Source: CAZAGD01 sp049699975 (GTDB lineage: Bacteria; Desulfobacterota; SM23-61). Taken from it: DNA of 5,123 nucleotides. The first letter of the stretch is position 1, and every line of letters begins with the position of its first letter. The notes under the pieces are model-generated. The model did not search any database. It saw only the letters and a list, made by a program, of their open reading frames with translations, and was not told the DNA's origin. The stretch covers positions 1-5,123 of the forward strand of contig JBNAWB010000226.1 in NCBI GenBank assembly GCA_049699975.1, read 5' to 3'. The position numbers and the translations under genes are program-made. Shown in pieces: positions 1 through 5,123 of the stretch.

Positions 1-66
1 TCTCCCTCCCGCCTGAAGTAGGTACGAATTTCAAAAGTGATCGACGGTCAGAATTAAACTATGACT

Positions 67-92
67 TTCAAGCACTTTTTTTAACTCTTGAA
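67..92. repeat. Short inverted repeat overlapping the pyk -35 box (possible operator)
   Basis: The six-base arms TTCAAG (67-72) and CTTGAA (87-92) are perfect reverse complements separated by 14 bases, so the half-sites are centred 20 bases apart, about two helical turns. The right arm overlaps the proposed -35 hexamer at 88-93. That geometry would suit a dimeric regulator controlling pyk-dinB. Six-base arms are short enough to arise by chance and no known operator consensus is recognised, so this is only a candidate site. Confidence 0.2.
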
Positions 93-116
93 CTCCGGTA
101 TAAACTTCTCCATAAT
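88..116 (+). promoter_or_regulatory. Candidate sigma70-type promoter for pyk-dinB
   Basis: TTGAAC at 88-93 matches four of six positions of the -35 consensus, and CATAAT at 111-116 matches five of six positions of the -10 consensus, with an ideal 17-base spacer. Transcription would begin near 122-124, leaving a leader of only about 13 bases that just includes the AAGGAG ribosome binding site. A second TATAAA-like string at 99-104 lacks a good -35 partner. The promoter is inferred from sequence match and position only. Confidence 0.5.
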
Positions 117-124
117 GTTTTTAT

Positions 125-130
125 AAGGAG
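125..130 (+). promoter_or_regulatory. Ribosome binding site of pyk
   Basis: AAGGAG lies five bases before the ATG at 136 and is a near-perfect Shine-Dalgarno sequence. It fixes the start codon of pyruvate kinase, and the resulting protein begins directly at the conserved first strand (RRTKIVCTIGPAS), as expected for the family. Confidence 0.8.
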
Positions 131-135
131 CGAAA

Positions 136-1548
136 ATGCGCCGAACAAAGATTGTTTGTACTATTGGGCCAGCCAGTCAAAGGGAAGAAATTCTCTCTCG
201 CTTAATCCAAAAAGGAATGGATGTAGCCCGCCTTAATTTTTCCCACGGTGATCCGCAGGACCACTATCGAATATTTCAGCGGCTCAGAAAATTATCCCGG
301 AAGCTGAACAAACCCTTGGCCATCCTCCAAGATCTCCAAGGTCCCAAAATGCGCGTCGGAATCATCCATAATGGACAAGCGGAACTTAAAGAAGGTCAGC
401 CTTTTATTTTAACTACCAGTCCTTTGCTTGGTTCAGCCCAAAAAGCTTATACGGATTACCACCATTTGCCCCAAGATGTAAAACCGGGGAGCACTATTCT
501 CATGGGCGACGGCTACCTGCGTCTAAAAGTACAAAAAGTAAGCGGGAAGGAGGTAATTACCGAAGTAATCAATGGTGGACTTGTGAAAAGCCATATGGGC
601 ATTAATTTACCGGGGGCTAAACTTTCGGCCCCTCCCTTAACCAATAAAGACAGACAAGATTTAGCCTTAGGTATAAGCTGGGGAGTGGATTTTGTGGCCA
701 TGTCCTTTGTGCGCCGCAGTCAAGATATCCAGGAAATTAAAAAAATTATGGCCCGCGCGGGCCAAGAGGTTCCCGTTATTGCCAAATTGGAGCGTCCTGA
801 AGCTATCGCTAATTTAGAAGAAATAATAGATGTTTCTGCTGGGGTAATGGTGGCCCGCGGGGACTTAGGAGTAGAAATGCCTTTGGCTCAAGTACCGCTT
901 TTGCAAAAACAGATTATTTGCCTGGCTAACCAAAAAAGAAAACTGGTTATTACTGCTACGCAAATGCTGGAATCTATGATCAGTAATCCCCGTCCCACCC
1001 GGGCCGAAGTTTCCGATGTGGCTAATGCCATTTTTGATGGTACTGATGCCGTCATGCTCTCCGGGGAGACCGCCGTCGGTAAATATCCAGAAGAAGCGGT
1101 AGAAATCATGGCCCAGATAATTACTGCGGCCGAAACTCAACCCCGATACTCTGCAGAGACTTTCCCCCACCCGAGCGGAGAAGAATCAATTCCTGATGCT
1201 ATTGCTCAAGCAGCAGTCCAAGCGGCAGAGCGCCTGCGGGCCCGGGCCATTGTAGCTTTCACGCAATCAGGTGCTACCGCCCTCTTAGTCTCTAAATACC
1301 GGCCCACTATCCCTATAATTGCTTTTACCCCCCACCAAGAAATTTGCCAAATGATGCCGCTATACTGGGGAGTTTACCCCCAAATCATGAAACCAATTAC
1401 CAATACGGATTTACTCATCGAAAAAGTGGAAAAAAATTTGCTCCAAAAAGGCATCGGGCATCGAGGAGATATTATAGTTCTCCTCATGGGCGCCCCTATT
1501 TATAAAAAGGGAACTACCAATTTATTGAAGATTCTGAAAATAAGTTAA
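136..1548 (+). CDS. pyk: Pyruvate kinase
   Basis: Cytosolic glycolytic enzyme that transfers phosphate from phosphoenolpyruvate to ADP, giving pyruvate and ATP. The 470 residues match the usual bacterial length for the form without the extra C-terminal PEP-utiliser domain. Visible motifs are the start KIVCTIGPAS (residues 5-14), RLNFSHG (32-38), DLQGPKMRVG (66-75, opening the B-domain side), the catalytic lysine in AKLERPEA (K217) with metal ligands E219 and D243 in MVARGDLGVE, and ATQMLESM (274-281). The NPRPTRAEVSDVANAIFDGTDAVMLSGETA block covers 284-313. The C-terminal allosteric-type domain (about 350-470) ends in the family's GAPIYKKGTTN signature. All catalytic positions look intact. 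AAGGAG at 125-130 fixes the start. It is the first gene of an apparent operon, with dinB two bases downstream. Whether it needs potassium or an allosteric activator cannot be read from the sequence with confidence. Confidence 0.97.
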   Translation: MRRTKIVCTIGPASQREEILSRLIQKGMDVARLNFSHGDPQDHYRIFQRLRKLSRKLNKPLAILQDLQGPKMRVGIIHNGQAELKEGQPFILTTSPLLGSAQKAYTDYHHLPQDVKPGSTILMGDGYLRLKVQKVSGKEVITEVINGGLVKSHMGINLPGAKLSAPPLTNKDRQDLALGISWGVDFVAMSFVRRSQDIQEIKKIMARAGQEVPVIAKLERPEAIANLEEIIDVSAGVMVARGDLGVEMPLAQVPLLQKQIICLANQKRKLVITATQMLESMISNPRPTRAEVSDVANAIFDGTDAVMLSGETAVGKYPEEAVEIMAQIITAAETQPRYSAETFPHPSGEESIPDAIAQAAVQAAERLRARAIVAFTQSGATALLVSKYRPTIPIIAFTPHQEICQMMPLYWGVYPQIMKPITNTDLLIEKVEKNLLQKGIGHRGDIIVLLMGAPIYKKGTTNLLKILKIS

Positions 1549-1550
1549 TC

Positions 1551-2714
1551 ATGGTCCGCCAAATAATTCATATTGATATGGATGCTTTTTATGCCGCAGT
1601 TGAGCAGAAGGACAATCCTGCTCTCCAAGGGCGGCCGGTAATCGTCGGCGGAGACGCTCAAAAGAGAGGCGTAGTCTCGGCAGCTTCCTATGAGGCCCGG
1701 GCTTATGGAATTCATTCCGCCATGCCTATTTCCCAAGCTCAGAAGTTATGCCCTCAGGGCATATTTTTGCCCGTAAGAATGCCCCGCTATGAGGAAGTCT
1801 CCCGCCAAATTTTCAAAATTTTTGCCGCATATACCCCCCTCATAGAACCTTTATCCTTGGATGAAGCCTTTCTGGATGTCACCCAATGCCAGCGTCTCTT
1901 TGGCCCTGCTCGGCAAATCGCTGAAGAAATTAAAAAAAGGATATATGCGACTACTGGTCTTACTTCTTCCGCTGGCCTAGCCCCTAATAAATTTTTAGCC
2001 AAAATAGCCTCTGATTTGAAAAAACCGGATGGATTAGTTGAAGTAAAACCTGAAGAAGTAAAAGAATTCCTTAGCCCCCTTCCCATCTCTAAACTTTGGG
2101 GGGTAGGAAGAGTAACCACGGAGATTTTGCGTAATTTAGGTATTTGGCAAGTAGGCCAATTAGCGAATTTTCCGCCGGAAATTATAGAAAGAAAATTAGG
2201 AAAGTTTGGCCGACAACTTATCGCCCTGGCCCGCGGCGAAGATGACCGGCCAGTAATGCCCCATGCCGAAGTAAAATCTATAAGCCAAGAAGAAACTTTT
2301 ACCCCTGAGCTTTTTGAGCGCAGAGAAATAGAAAAAGTTCTTCTCTCCCAAGCCGAACAGGTTGGTTTTGAACTGCGCCAGCAAGGGCTTAAAGGAAAAA
2401 CAGTGCAATTAAAAGTTCGCTATCCTGACTTTCGTTTGGTTACCAGAAGTATAACCCTTCCTTCCCCAACTGACCAAGGATGGGAAATATATAAAGTATC
2501 TTGCCAATTATTGGCCAAGACCGATGTCTTCCCAAAGAAAGCCCGCCTTTTGGGAGTAGGAATTACCAACCTCCAGGCGGCGGATTACCCCCACCAGCCT
2601 ACGCTTTTTGACCTGGAAGAAAAGAAAAAGCGGGCGGCTTCAGTCATTGACCGCATCTGGAAAAAATTTGGTCCGCAAGCTATTCAAAGAGCAACCCTTT
2701 TGGAAAAAAAATAA
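1551..2714 (+). CDS. dinB: DNA polymerase IV (Y-family translesion polymerase)
   Basis: Error-prone, proofreading-free polymerase that extends mismatched or damaged primer ends. Full length at 387 residues. The palm begins with HIDMDAFYAAVE, holding catalytic D9 and, by alignment with E. coli DinB F13, steric-gate Y14. The fingers carry RGVVSAASYEAR (39-50), and SLDEAFLDVT (102-111) supplies catalytic D104 and E105. AGLAPNKFLAKIASDLKKPDG follows in the palm. A helix-hairpin-helix thumb has LWGVGRVTTEILRNLGI, and the little-finger domain starts near KSISQEETF. QPTLF at 349-353 is a good beta-clamp binding motif, followed by a helical tail (about 355-387) rather than ending the protein as in E. 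coli. The start lies two bases after the pyk TAA and no convincing Shine-Dalgarno precedes it, so translational coupling to pyk is likely. No LexA-type box was recognised upstream of the operon, so SOS control is not supported here. Confidence 0.96.
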   Translation: MVRQIIHIDMDAFYAAVEQKDNPALQGRPVIVGGDAQKRGVVSAASYEARAYGIHSAMPISQAQKLCPQGIFLPVRMPRYEEVSRQIFKIFAAYTPLIEPLSLDEAFLDVTQCQRLFGPARQIAEEIKKRIYATTGLTSSAGLAPNKFLAKIASDLKKPDGLVEVKPEEVKEFLSPLPISKLWGVGRVTTEILRNLGIWQVGQLANFPPEIIERKLGKFGRQLIALARGEDDRPVMPHAEVKSISQEETFTPELFERREIEKVLLSQAEQVGFELRQQGLKGKTVQLKVRYPDFRLVTRSITLPSPTDQGWEIYKVSCQLLAKTDVFPKKARLLGVGITNLQAADYPHQPTLFDLEEKKKRAASVIDRIWKKFGPQAIQRATLLEKK

Positions 2715-2724
2715 TTTGCTCCTC
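2715..2724. other. 10-base gap between convergent operons, no hairpin terminator seen
   Basis: The dinB stop (TAA, 2712-2714) and the stop of the minus-strand HD gene (complement of 2725-2727, TAG) are 10 bases apart. No GC-rich stem followed by a T run was found for either direction. An A run in the last dinB codons (2704-2711) reads as a T tract for minus-strand transcripts but lacks an adjacent stem. Transcripts from the two sides probably overlap unless a factor-dependent terminator acts. Confidence 0.6.
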
Positions 2725-3489
2725 CTAATCACCTTCGCCAAAGCGTTCTTTAAGATAGATGTAAATCTTTTCCCCTATTTGTAAGCCTAAATCAATAAAC
2801 TCTGGCCCATATATTTTACCTGTGGGGGAGCGAAAAGTATCTTTGATTCGCGCGATTCCTTTCATCCCCTTGGGGAACCGCTGAATTAATCTGCCTAGGG
2901 AGGCTTTGGAAAAACGGAGCATCTCCCACAAAGTTAAGGTAAAGTTATCAGGCCCCCAGCGAAATTTATCAGCATCATAAAGGGCGTCGCTCACTATCTG
3001 TCCCACGGGTGTATCAATCTCTTTAGGTTCCACAAATGCTTCATGATTGCTGATGGCTTGGGTCACATAGTTCTCTTTTTCTGCCGAAAGAAAGTCTATA
3101 TTTTTCAAGATCAAATTGGCCGCCGCGGCACTGGCCTGGGCATGATTTTCTTCGCCTCTCCGCAAATCATGAAGCAGTCCAGCTATTTGGGCTAAAATCC
3201 CAGCTTCATAGCATTGTTGGGGTTCAGCCAAATAAATTTTTTGTGTCTCTAAATAAGCCAAAGCGCCTGCCTCCAAAGCCACTTTTTCCGCATGATTCAG
3301 GCCATGGCCAAAATCTTCGCTCAATTCTTTATGGGCCAGCTCCCGACACTTTCTAACCCGCCAATCGTTTTCATATATGTTTCGAGAGATAATCAGCCAT
3401 TCTTGACAACAAGTATAAAAACGGGGAGGAGGAAAAGAAGCGGCAATTTCTCGGGAGGCTTTTATCATTTCTTGGTAAATATCCTCCAT
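2725..3489 (-). CDS. HD-domain metal-dependent phosphohydrolase, substrate unknown
   Basis: A 254-residue soluble protein with no signal peptide or membrane segment. It contains an HD-type metal-binding core: H66 in HGLNHAEKV, H107-D108 in AGLLHDLRRG, further histidines H116 and H149 (the latter in ISNHEAF), and a final aspartate D174 in the string DALYDADKFRW. This H...HD...H...H...D spacing resembles HD proteins that hold two metals, though the metal number is inference. The first 50 or so residues form a poorly recognised, probably helical extension containing C27-C28. The C-terminal stretch TFRSPTGKIYGPEFIDLGL (218-236) is distinctive and probably family-specific. The gene starts 15 bases after the cyclase-YbbR gene behind a strong Shine-Dalgarno, so the two are likely co-transcribed. 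By context a role in c-di-AMP or other nucleotide turnover is possible, since PgpH-type HD domains degrade c-di-AMP, but this protein lacks the PgpH membrane part and no substrate can be assigned from sequence. Confidence 0.85.
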   Translation of the reverse strand: MEDIYQEMIKASREIAASFPPPRFYTCCQEWLIISRNIYENDWRVRKCRELAHKELSEDFGHGLNHAEKVALEAGALAYLETQKIYLAEPQQCYEAGILAQIAGLLHDLRRGEENHAQASAAAANLILKNIDFLSAEKENYVTQAISNHEAFVEPKEIDTPVGQIVSDALYDADKFRWGPDNFTLTLWEMLRFSKASLGRLIQRFPKGMKGIARIKDTFRSPTGKIYGPEFIDLGLQIGEKIYIYLKERFGEGD

Positions 3490-3492
3490 CTT

Positions 3493-3500
3493 CCCTCCCT
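3493..3500 (-). promoter_or_regulatory. Ribosome binding site of the HD hydrolase gene
   Basis: On the minus strand AGGGAGGG lies three bases before the ATG at 3489, inside the 15-base gap after the cyclase stop. It is a strong Shine-Dalgarno and supports this start and efficient translation within the same transcript as the cyclase gene. Confidence 0.7.
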
Positions 3501-3504
3501 TAAA

Positions 3505-4938
3505 CTAAATTACTTTTTCTACTTTTATCTCTACTCTAACTTGGGCTGGCTGATTAGCTGCTAAGCGGATTTGCGGAAAATTAACGTCTATGGTCACCGG
3601 GATTTTTGTATCTCGATCAATGTAACTTAGGTCCACTGGCTCAGTAAATACTTCCTTTACTTTCTTTAACAGGCTTTCTGGACCTTGGAGAATGACAAAA
3701 GGTGGTTCTACCCAAACAGATTTTAAACGCAGAGGTTTGGGAAGTTTGCCCACTAGTTGGGCTTTAACCTGGATAGAGCGAGTCTTCACCTCTTCTAAGC
3801 GCAGGCGAATTGTTTCGGGATTAATCTTCGTAACCTCCGTGCCCAAAGGAATGGATATATTCTCTGTGCTCAGGCGAATATAATTTAAACCCCGGGTCGA
3901 TTGGGAAAGATCAACATGGGCGCGAATTTTATCCGCAGAAACATGGGTAATGACCCCTCGCGGACCTCGCAAGCCCACTTCGATTCTATTTACCAATTCT
4001 CCCGAAATCTCTACATTCGGCGGCAAATTCCGATACTCTAATGGAATAGTGAACAACATCTCTGTCCTTTGTTGTCCGGCAATAAACCCCCAAAGTCCTA
4101 AAGACAAGATCACCGCCCCTATCTTGGGCACGAGATTAGTAGTGACTATAGAGGACCAAAGTTTTTCTCTCTTTTCTCTCAACAGTAAGGACATTAATTT
4201 CTCGCGCAAATCTTCGGGGCTATTGATGAGACTAATTTTGCCATCTACGGCTAAGGAAATTTCTCCCCGTTCTTCAGAAACAATAAGGGCGAGGGCATCA
4301 CTTTTTTCCGTAATGCCAATGCCTGCCCGATGGCGGCTGCCATAAAAGCGAGGTAGATTAGGATTATCTGAGAGAGGGAGATAACAACCTACTGATACTA
4401 TCCGCCCCCCTTTGATCACCACTGCCCCATCATGAGCTGGAGATCTATGTTGAAAAATACTGGACAGCACTTCATAACTTATTCGCCCATCAAGGGAGAT
4501 ACCGCCCTTTAGGTAATCGTCCAATATATCGCTTCTTTGAAAAACTAATAGAGCTCCTACTCGGTTTTGGGCCAAATCAAACCCGGCCCGGATAACTTCT
4601 TCTAATACCAATTTGTCCAAAGGCTCTGGCCGTCCCAAAAAGAAACGAAGCGGGCTAATCCTTTCTAAGACTTGCCGGATTTCTGCTTGAAAGACCACGA
4701 CCATGATTACCAAAATTACCGCCCAAAGGTACTGCAAGATCCAGGTGGTCATGAAAAATCCAAACCAAAGCGCTAAGAAATAAAAAATGGCTAAGGCGGC
4801 AAAAGCAAGCAAAATGCGCAAAGCCCTTGTCCCTTGCAGCCAGGTATATAACCAATAAATAATGGCGGCTATAATGAGGATGTCCACCGCATCCTGCCAG
4901 CGCATGAGGGAAAAAATTTCTTTTAAAAAGCGAACCAT
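3505..4938 (-). CDS. CdaA-type diadenylate cyclase fused to YbbR (CdaR-like) domains
   Basis: Predicted membrane enzyme that makes c-di-AMP from two ATP, joined to its usual regulator. Three N-terminal membrane helices (about 17-34, 39-59, 64-83) are followed by a short charged helix (84-94) and a cytoplasmic DAC/DisA_N domain (about 105-235). This domain has the diagnostic DGA (170-172, in SPAHDGAVVI), CYLPLSDNPNLP (185-196) and RHR (202-204, in GSRHRAGIGITEKSDAL). A linker (239-262) leads to a fourth hydrophobic helix (about 269-288) that would return the chain across the membrane. About two YbbR repeats follow outside (roughly 294-383 and 385-475), each with the typical ending (IRLRLEE; VRVEIKVEK). 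CdaA is usually about 270 residues and encoded beside a separate cdaR; B. subtilis CdaR has four YbbR repeats. The topology is consistent with CdaA inside and CdaR outside. The reading frame is continuous through the joint. The start is supported by AAGAGGA four bases upstream. Catalytic motifs look intact, with S201 where most relatives have Thr before RHR. Confidence 0.93.
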   Translation of the reverse strand: MVRFLKEIFSLMRWQDAVDILIIAAIIYWLYTWLQGTRALRILLAFAALAIFYFLALWFGFFMTTWILQYLWAVILVIMVVVFQAEIRQVLERISPLRFFLGRPEPLDKLVLEEVIRAGFDLAQNRVGALLVFQRSDILDDYLKGGISLDGRISYEVLSSIFQHRSPAHDGAVVIKGGRIVSVGCYLPLSDNPNLPRFYGSRHRAGIGITEKSDALALIVSEERGEISLAVDGKISLINSPEDLREKLMSLLLREKREKLWSSIVTTNLVPKIGAVILSLGLWGFIAGQQRTEMLFTIPLEYRNLPPNVEISGELVNRIEVGLRGPRGVITHVSADKIRAHVDLSQSTRGLNYIRLSTENISIPLGTEVTKINPETIRLRLEEVKTRSIQVKAQLVGKLPKPLRLKSVWVEPPFVILQGPESLLKKVKEVFTEPVDLSYIDRDTKIPVTIDVNFPQIRLAANQPAQVRVEIKVEKVI

Positions 4939-5022
4939 TTTTCCTCTTTCTTCTTGCGCTTCATCTTTTTATTATCATATTACAAGTTTTCTAAAGAATC
5001 TACTTTATATGCCCTCCGCTGG
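4939..5022 (-). promoter_or_regulatory. AT-rich upstream region of the cyclase operon, weak promoter candidates
   Basis: The cyclase operon must be transcribed from somewhere to the right of 4938. On the minus strand there are -10-like strings GATAAT (complement of 4971-4976, five of six matches) and TATAAA (complement of 5004-5009), but neither has a convincing -35 box at 16-18 bases. No c-di-AMP (ydaO-type) riboswitch is recognisable. The region is AT-rich and promoter-like in composition, and that is all that can be supported. Confidence 0.3.
4942..4948 (-). promoter_or_regulatory. Ribosome binding site of the cyclase-YbbR gene
   Basis: On the minus strand AAGAGGA ends three bases before the ATG at 4938. 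It is a moderate Shine-Dalgarno in a purine-rich stretch and supports this start, which also places the first membrane helix at the expected distance from the N terminus of CdaA proteins. Confidence 0.55.
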
Positions 5023-5048
5023 TAATCCCTCACTGAAGGGTGGGATTA
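5023..5048. repeat. Imperfect hairpin upstream of the cyclase gene
   Basis: Arms TAATCCC (5023-5029) and GGGATTA (5042-5048) are perfect reverse complements around a 12-base centre that can add two further C-G pairs across mismatches. An alternative, mutually exclusive hairpin pairs CCCT (5027-5030) with AGGG (5037-5040). On the plus strand a T-rich stretch begins about 10 bases after the stem, too far for a standard terminator and with no plus-strand gene to terminate. It may be an operator or leader structure about 85 bases upstream of the cyclase start, or chance. Confidence 0.35.
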
Positions 5049-5078
5049 TTAGAGGAATTTTTATTTTGGTAAGTGCCC

Positions 5079-5098
5079 GAGGCAGGCCAGAGGCAGGC
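5079..5098. repeat. GC-rich direct repeat, two copies, 11-base period
   Basis: GAGGCAGGC occurs at 5079-5087 and again at 5090-5098, separated by two bases. It sits in a locally GC-rich patch that contrasts with the AT-rich upstream region of the cyclase gene. This could be the edge of a dispersed intergenic repeat continuing beyond the window. Two copies alone do not show that. Confidence 0.45.
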
Positions 5099-5123
5099 AT
5101 GAATGAAGAAGCATCGGCGGGAG

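Noticed and set aside
3..236. Plus-strand frame open from the left edge to a TAA at 234-236, about 77 codons, possibly the tail of an upstream gene
   Set aside because: It runs through the pyk promoter, ribosome binding site and the first 100 bases of pyk in another frame. The translation shows no recognisable family, and such a length can arise by chance. The sequence to the left would be needed to decide.
865..1170. 101-codon minus-strand open frame inside pyk
   Set aside because: It is antisense to the most conserved catalytic block of pyruvate kinase and is explained by that gene's codon pattern.
1787..2119. 110-codon minus-strand open frame inside dinB
   Set aside because: It is antisense to conserved palm and thumb coding sequence, with no recognisable protein family or ribosome binding site.
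4192..4194. Internal ATG (Met249 of the cyclase-YbbR protein) that could start a separate CdaR-like product
   Set aside because: No good Shine-Dalgarno precedes it and the frame is continuous from the cyclase, so a single fused product is the simpler reading.
3950..4345. 131-codon open frame on the plus strand, opposite the cyclase gene
   Set aside because: It lies wholly antisense to the conserved DAC and YbbR coding sequence, its translation is composition-driven with no recognisable motif, and it has no ribosome binding site or conserved context.
5023..5065. Hairpin followed by a T-rich stretch as a plus-strand intrinsic terminator
   Set aside because: About 10 bases separate the stem from the T run, and no plus-strand gene lies upstream that would need it.
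5099..5123. Two ATG codons (5099 and 5103) with frames open to the right edge, possibly the start of a plus-strand gene
   Set aside because: Only seven or eight codons are visible, no convincing Shine-Dalgarno precedes either, and they overlap a GC-rich repeat patch.
4939..5123. c-di-AMP-sensing (ydaO-type) riboswitch upstream of the cyclase operon
   Set aside because: None of the conserved ydaO-type core could be recognised, and the AT-rich stretch next to the gene looks like a promoter region, not a structured leader.

Overview
This is an ordinary-density bacterial chromosomal window holding four complete protein genes in two convergent pairs. Base composition is moderately AT-leaning by eye. 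Shine-Dalgarno sites are clear in front of three of the four genes, starts are ATG, and intergenic gaps are short. The taxon cannot be fixed from the sequence. A membrane diadenylate cyclase joined to YbbR domains points to a bacterium with CdaA-type c-di-AMP signalling, which is classic in Firmicutes and also found in other, including uncultured, phyla. No rRNA, tRNA, CRISPR array, transposase or phage gene was seen.

Left, plus strand: a leader of about 135 bases carries a good sigma70-type promoter (TTGAAC, 17-base spacer, CATAAT) and a strong ribosome binding site. It is followed by pyruvate kinase (136-1548) and, two bases after its stop, the Y-family lesion-bypass polymerase DinB/Pol IV (1551-2714). 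The two genes look co-transcribed, and dinB appears to rely on translational coupling because it has no convincing ribosome binding site of its own.

Right, minus strand: a single 477-residue protein (3505-4938) joins a CdaA-type membrane diadenylate cyclase (three membrane helices plus a DAC domain with DGA and RHR motifs) to a fourth membrane helix and about two YbbR repeats. These two parts are normally encoded by the separate adjacent genes cdaA and cdaR. Fifteen bases downstream on the same strand, behind a strong ribosome binding site, lies an HD-domain metal-dependent phosphohydrolase (2725-3489). The arrangement suggests a compact c-di-AMP module: cyclase and extracytoplasmic regulator in one chain, followed by a hydrolase that might degrade the nucleotide or a related molecule. 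The hydrolase's substrate is inference only.

The two operons converge with only 10 bases between stop codons and no visible terminator hairpin. The right edge (4939-5123) is the upstream region of the cyclase operon. It contains an imperfect hairpin and a GC-rich 11-base-period direct repeat near the window end, but no gene that can be supported. The most interesting content is the cyclase-YbbR fusion and its coupled HD hydrolase; nothing else looks like a new system.
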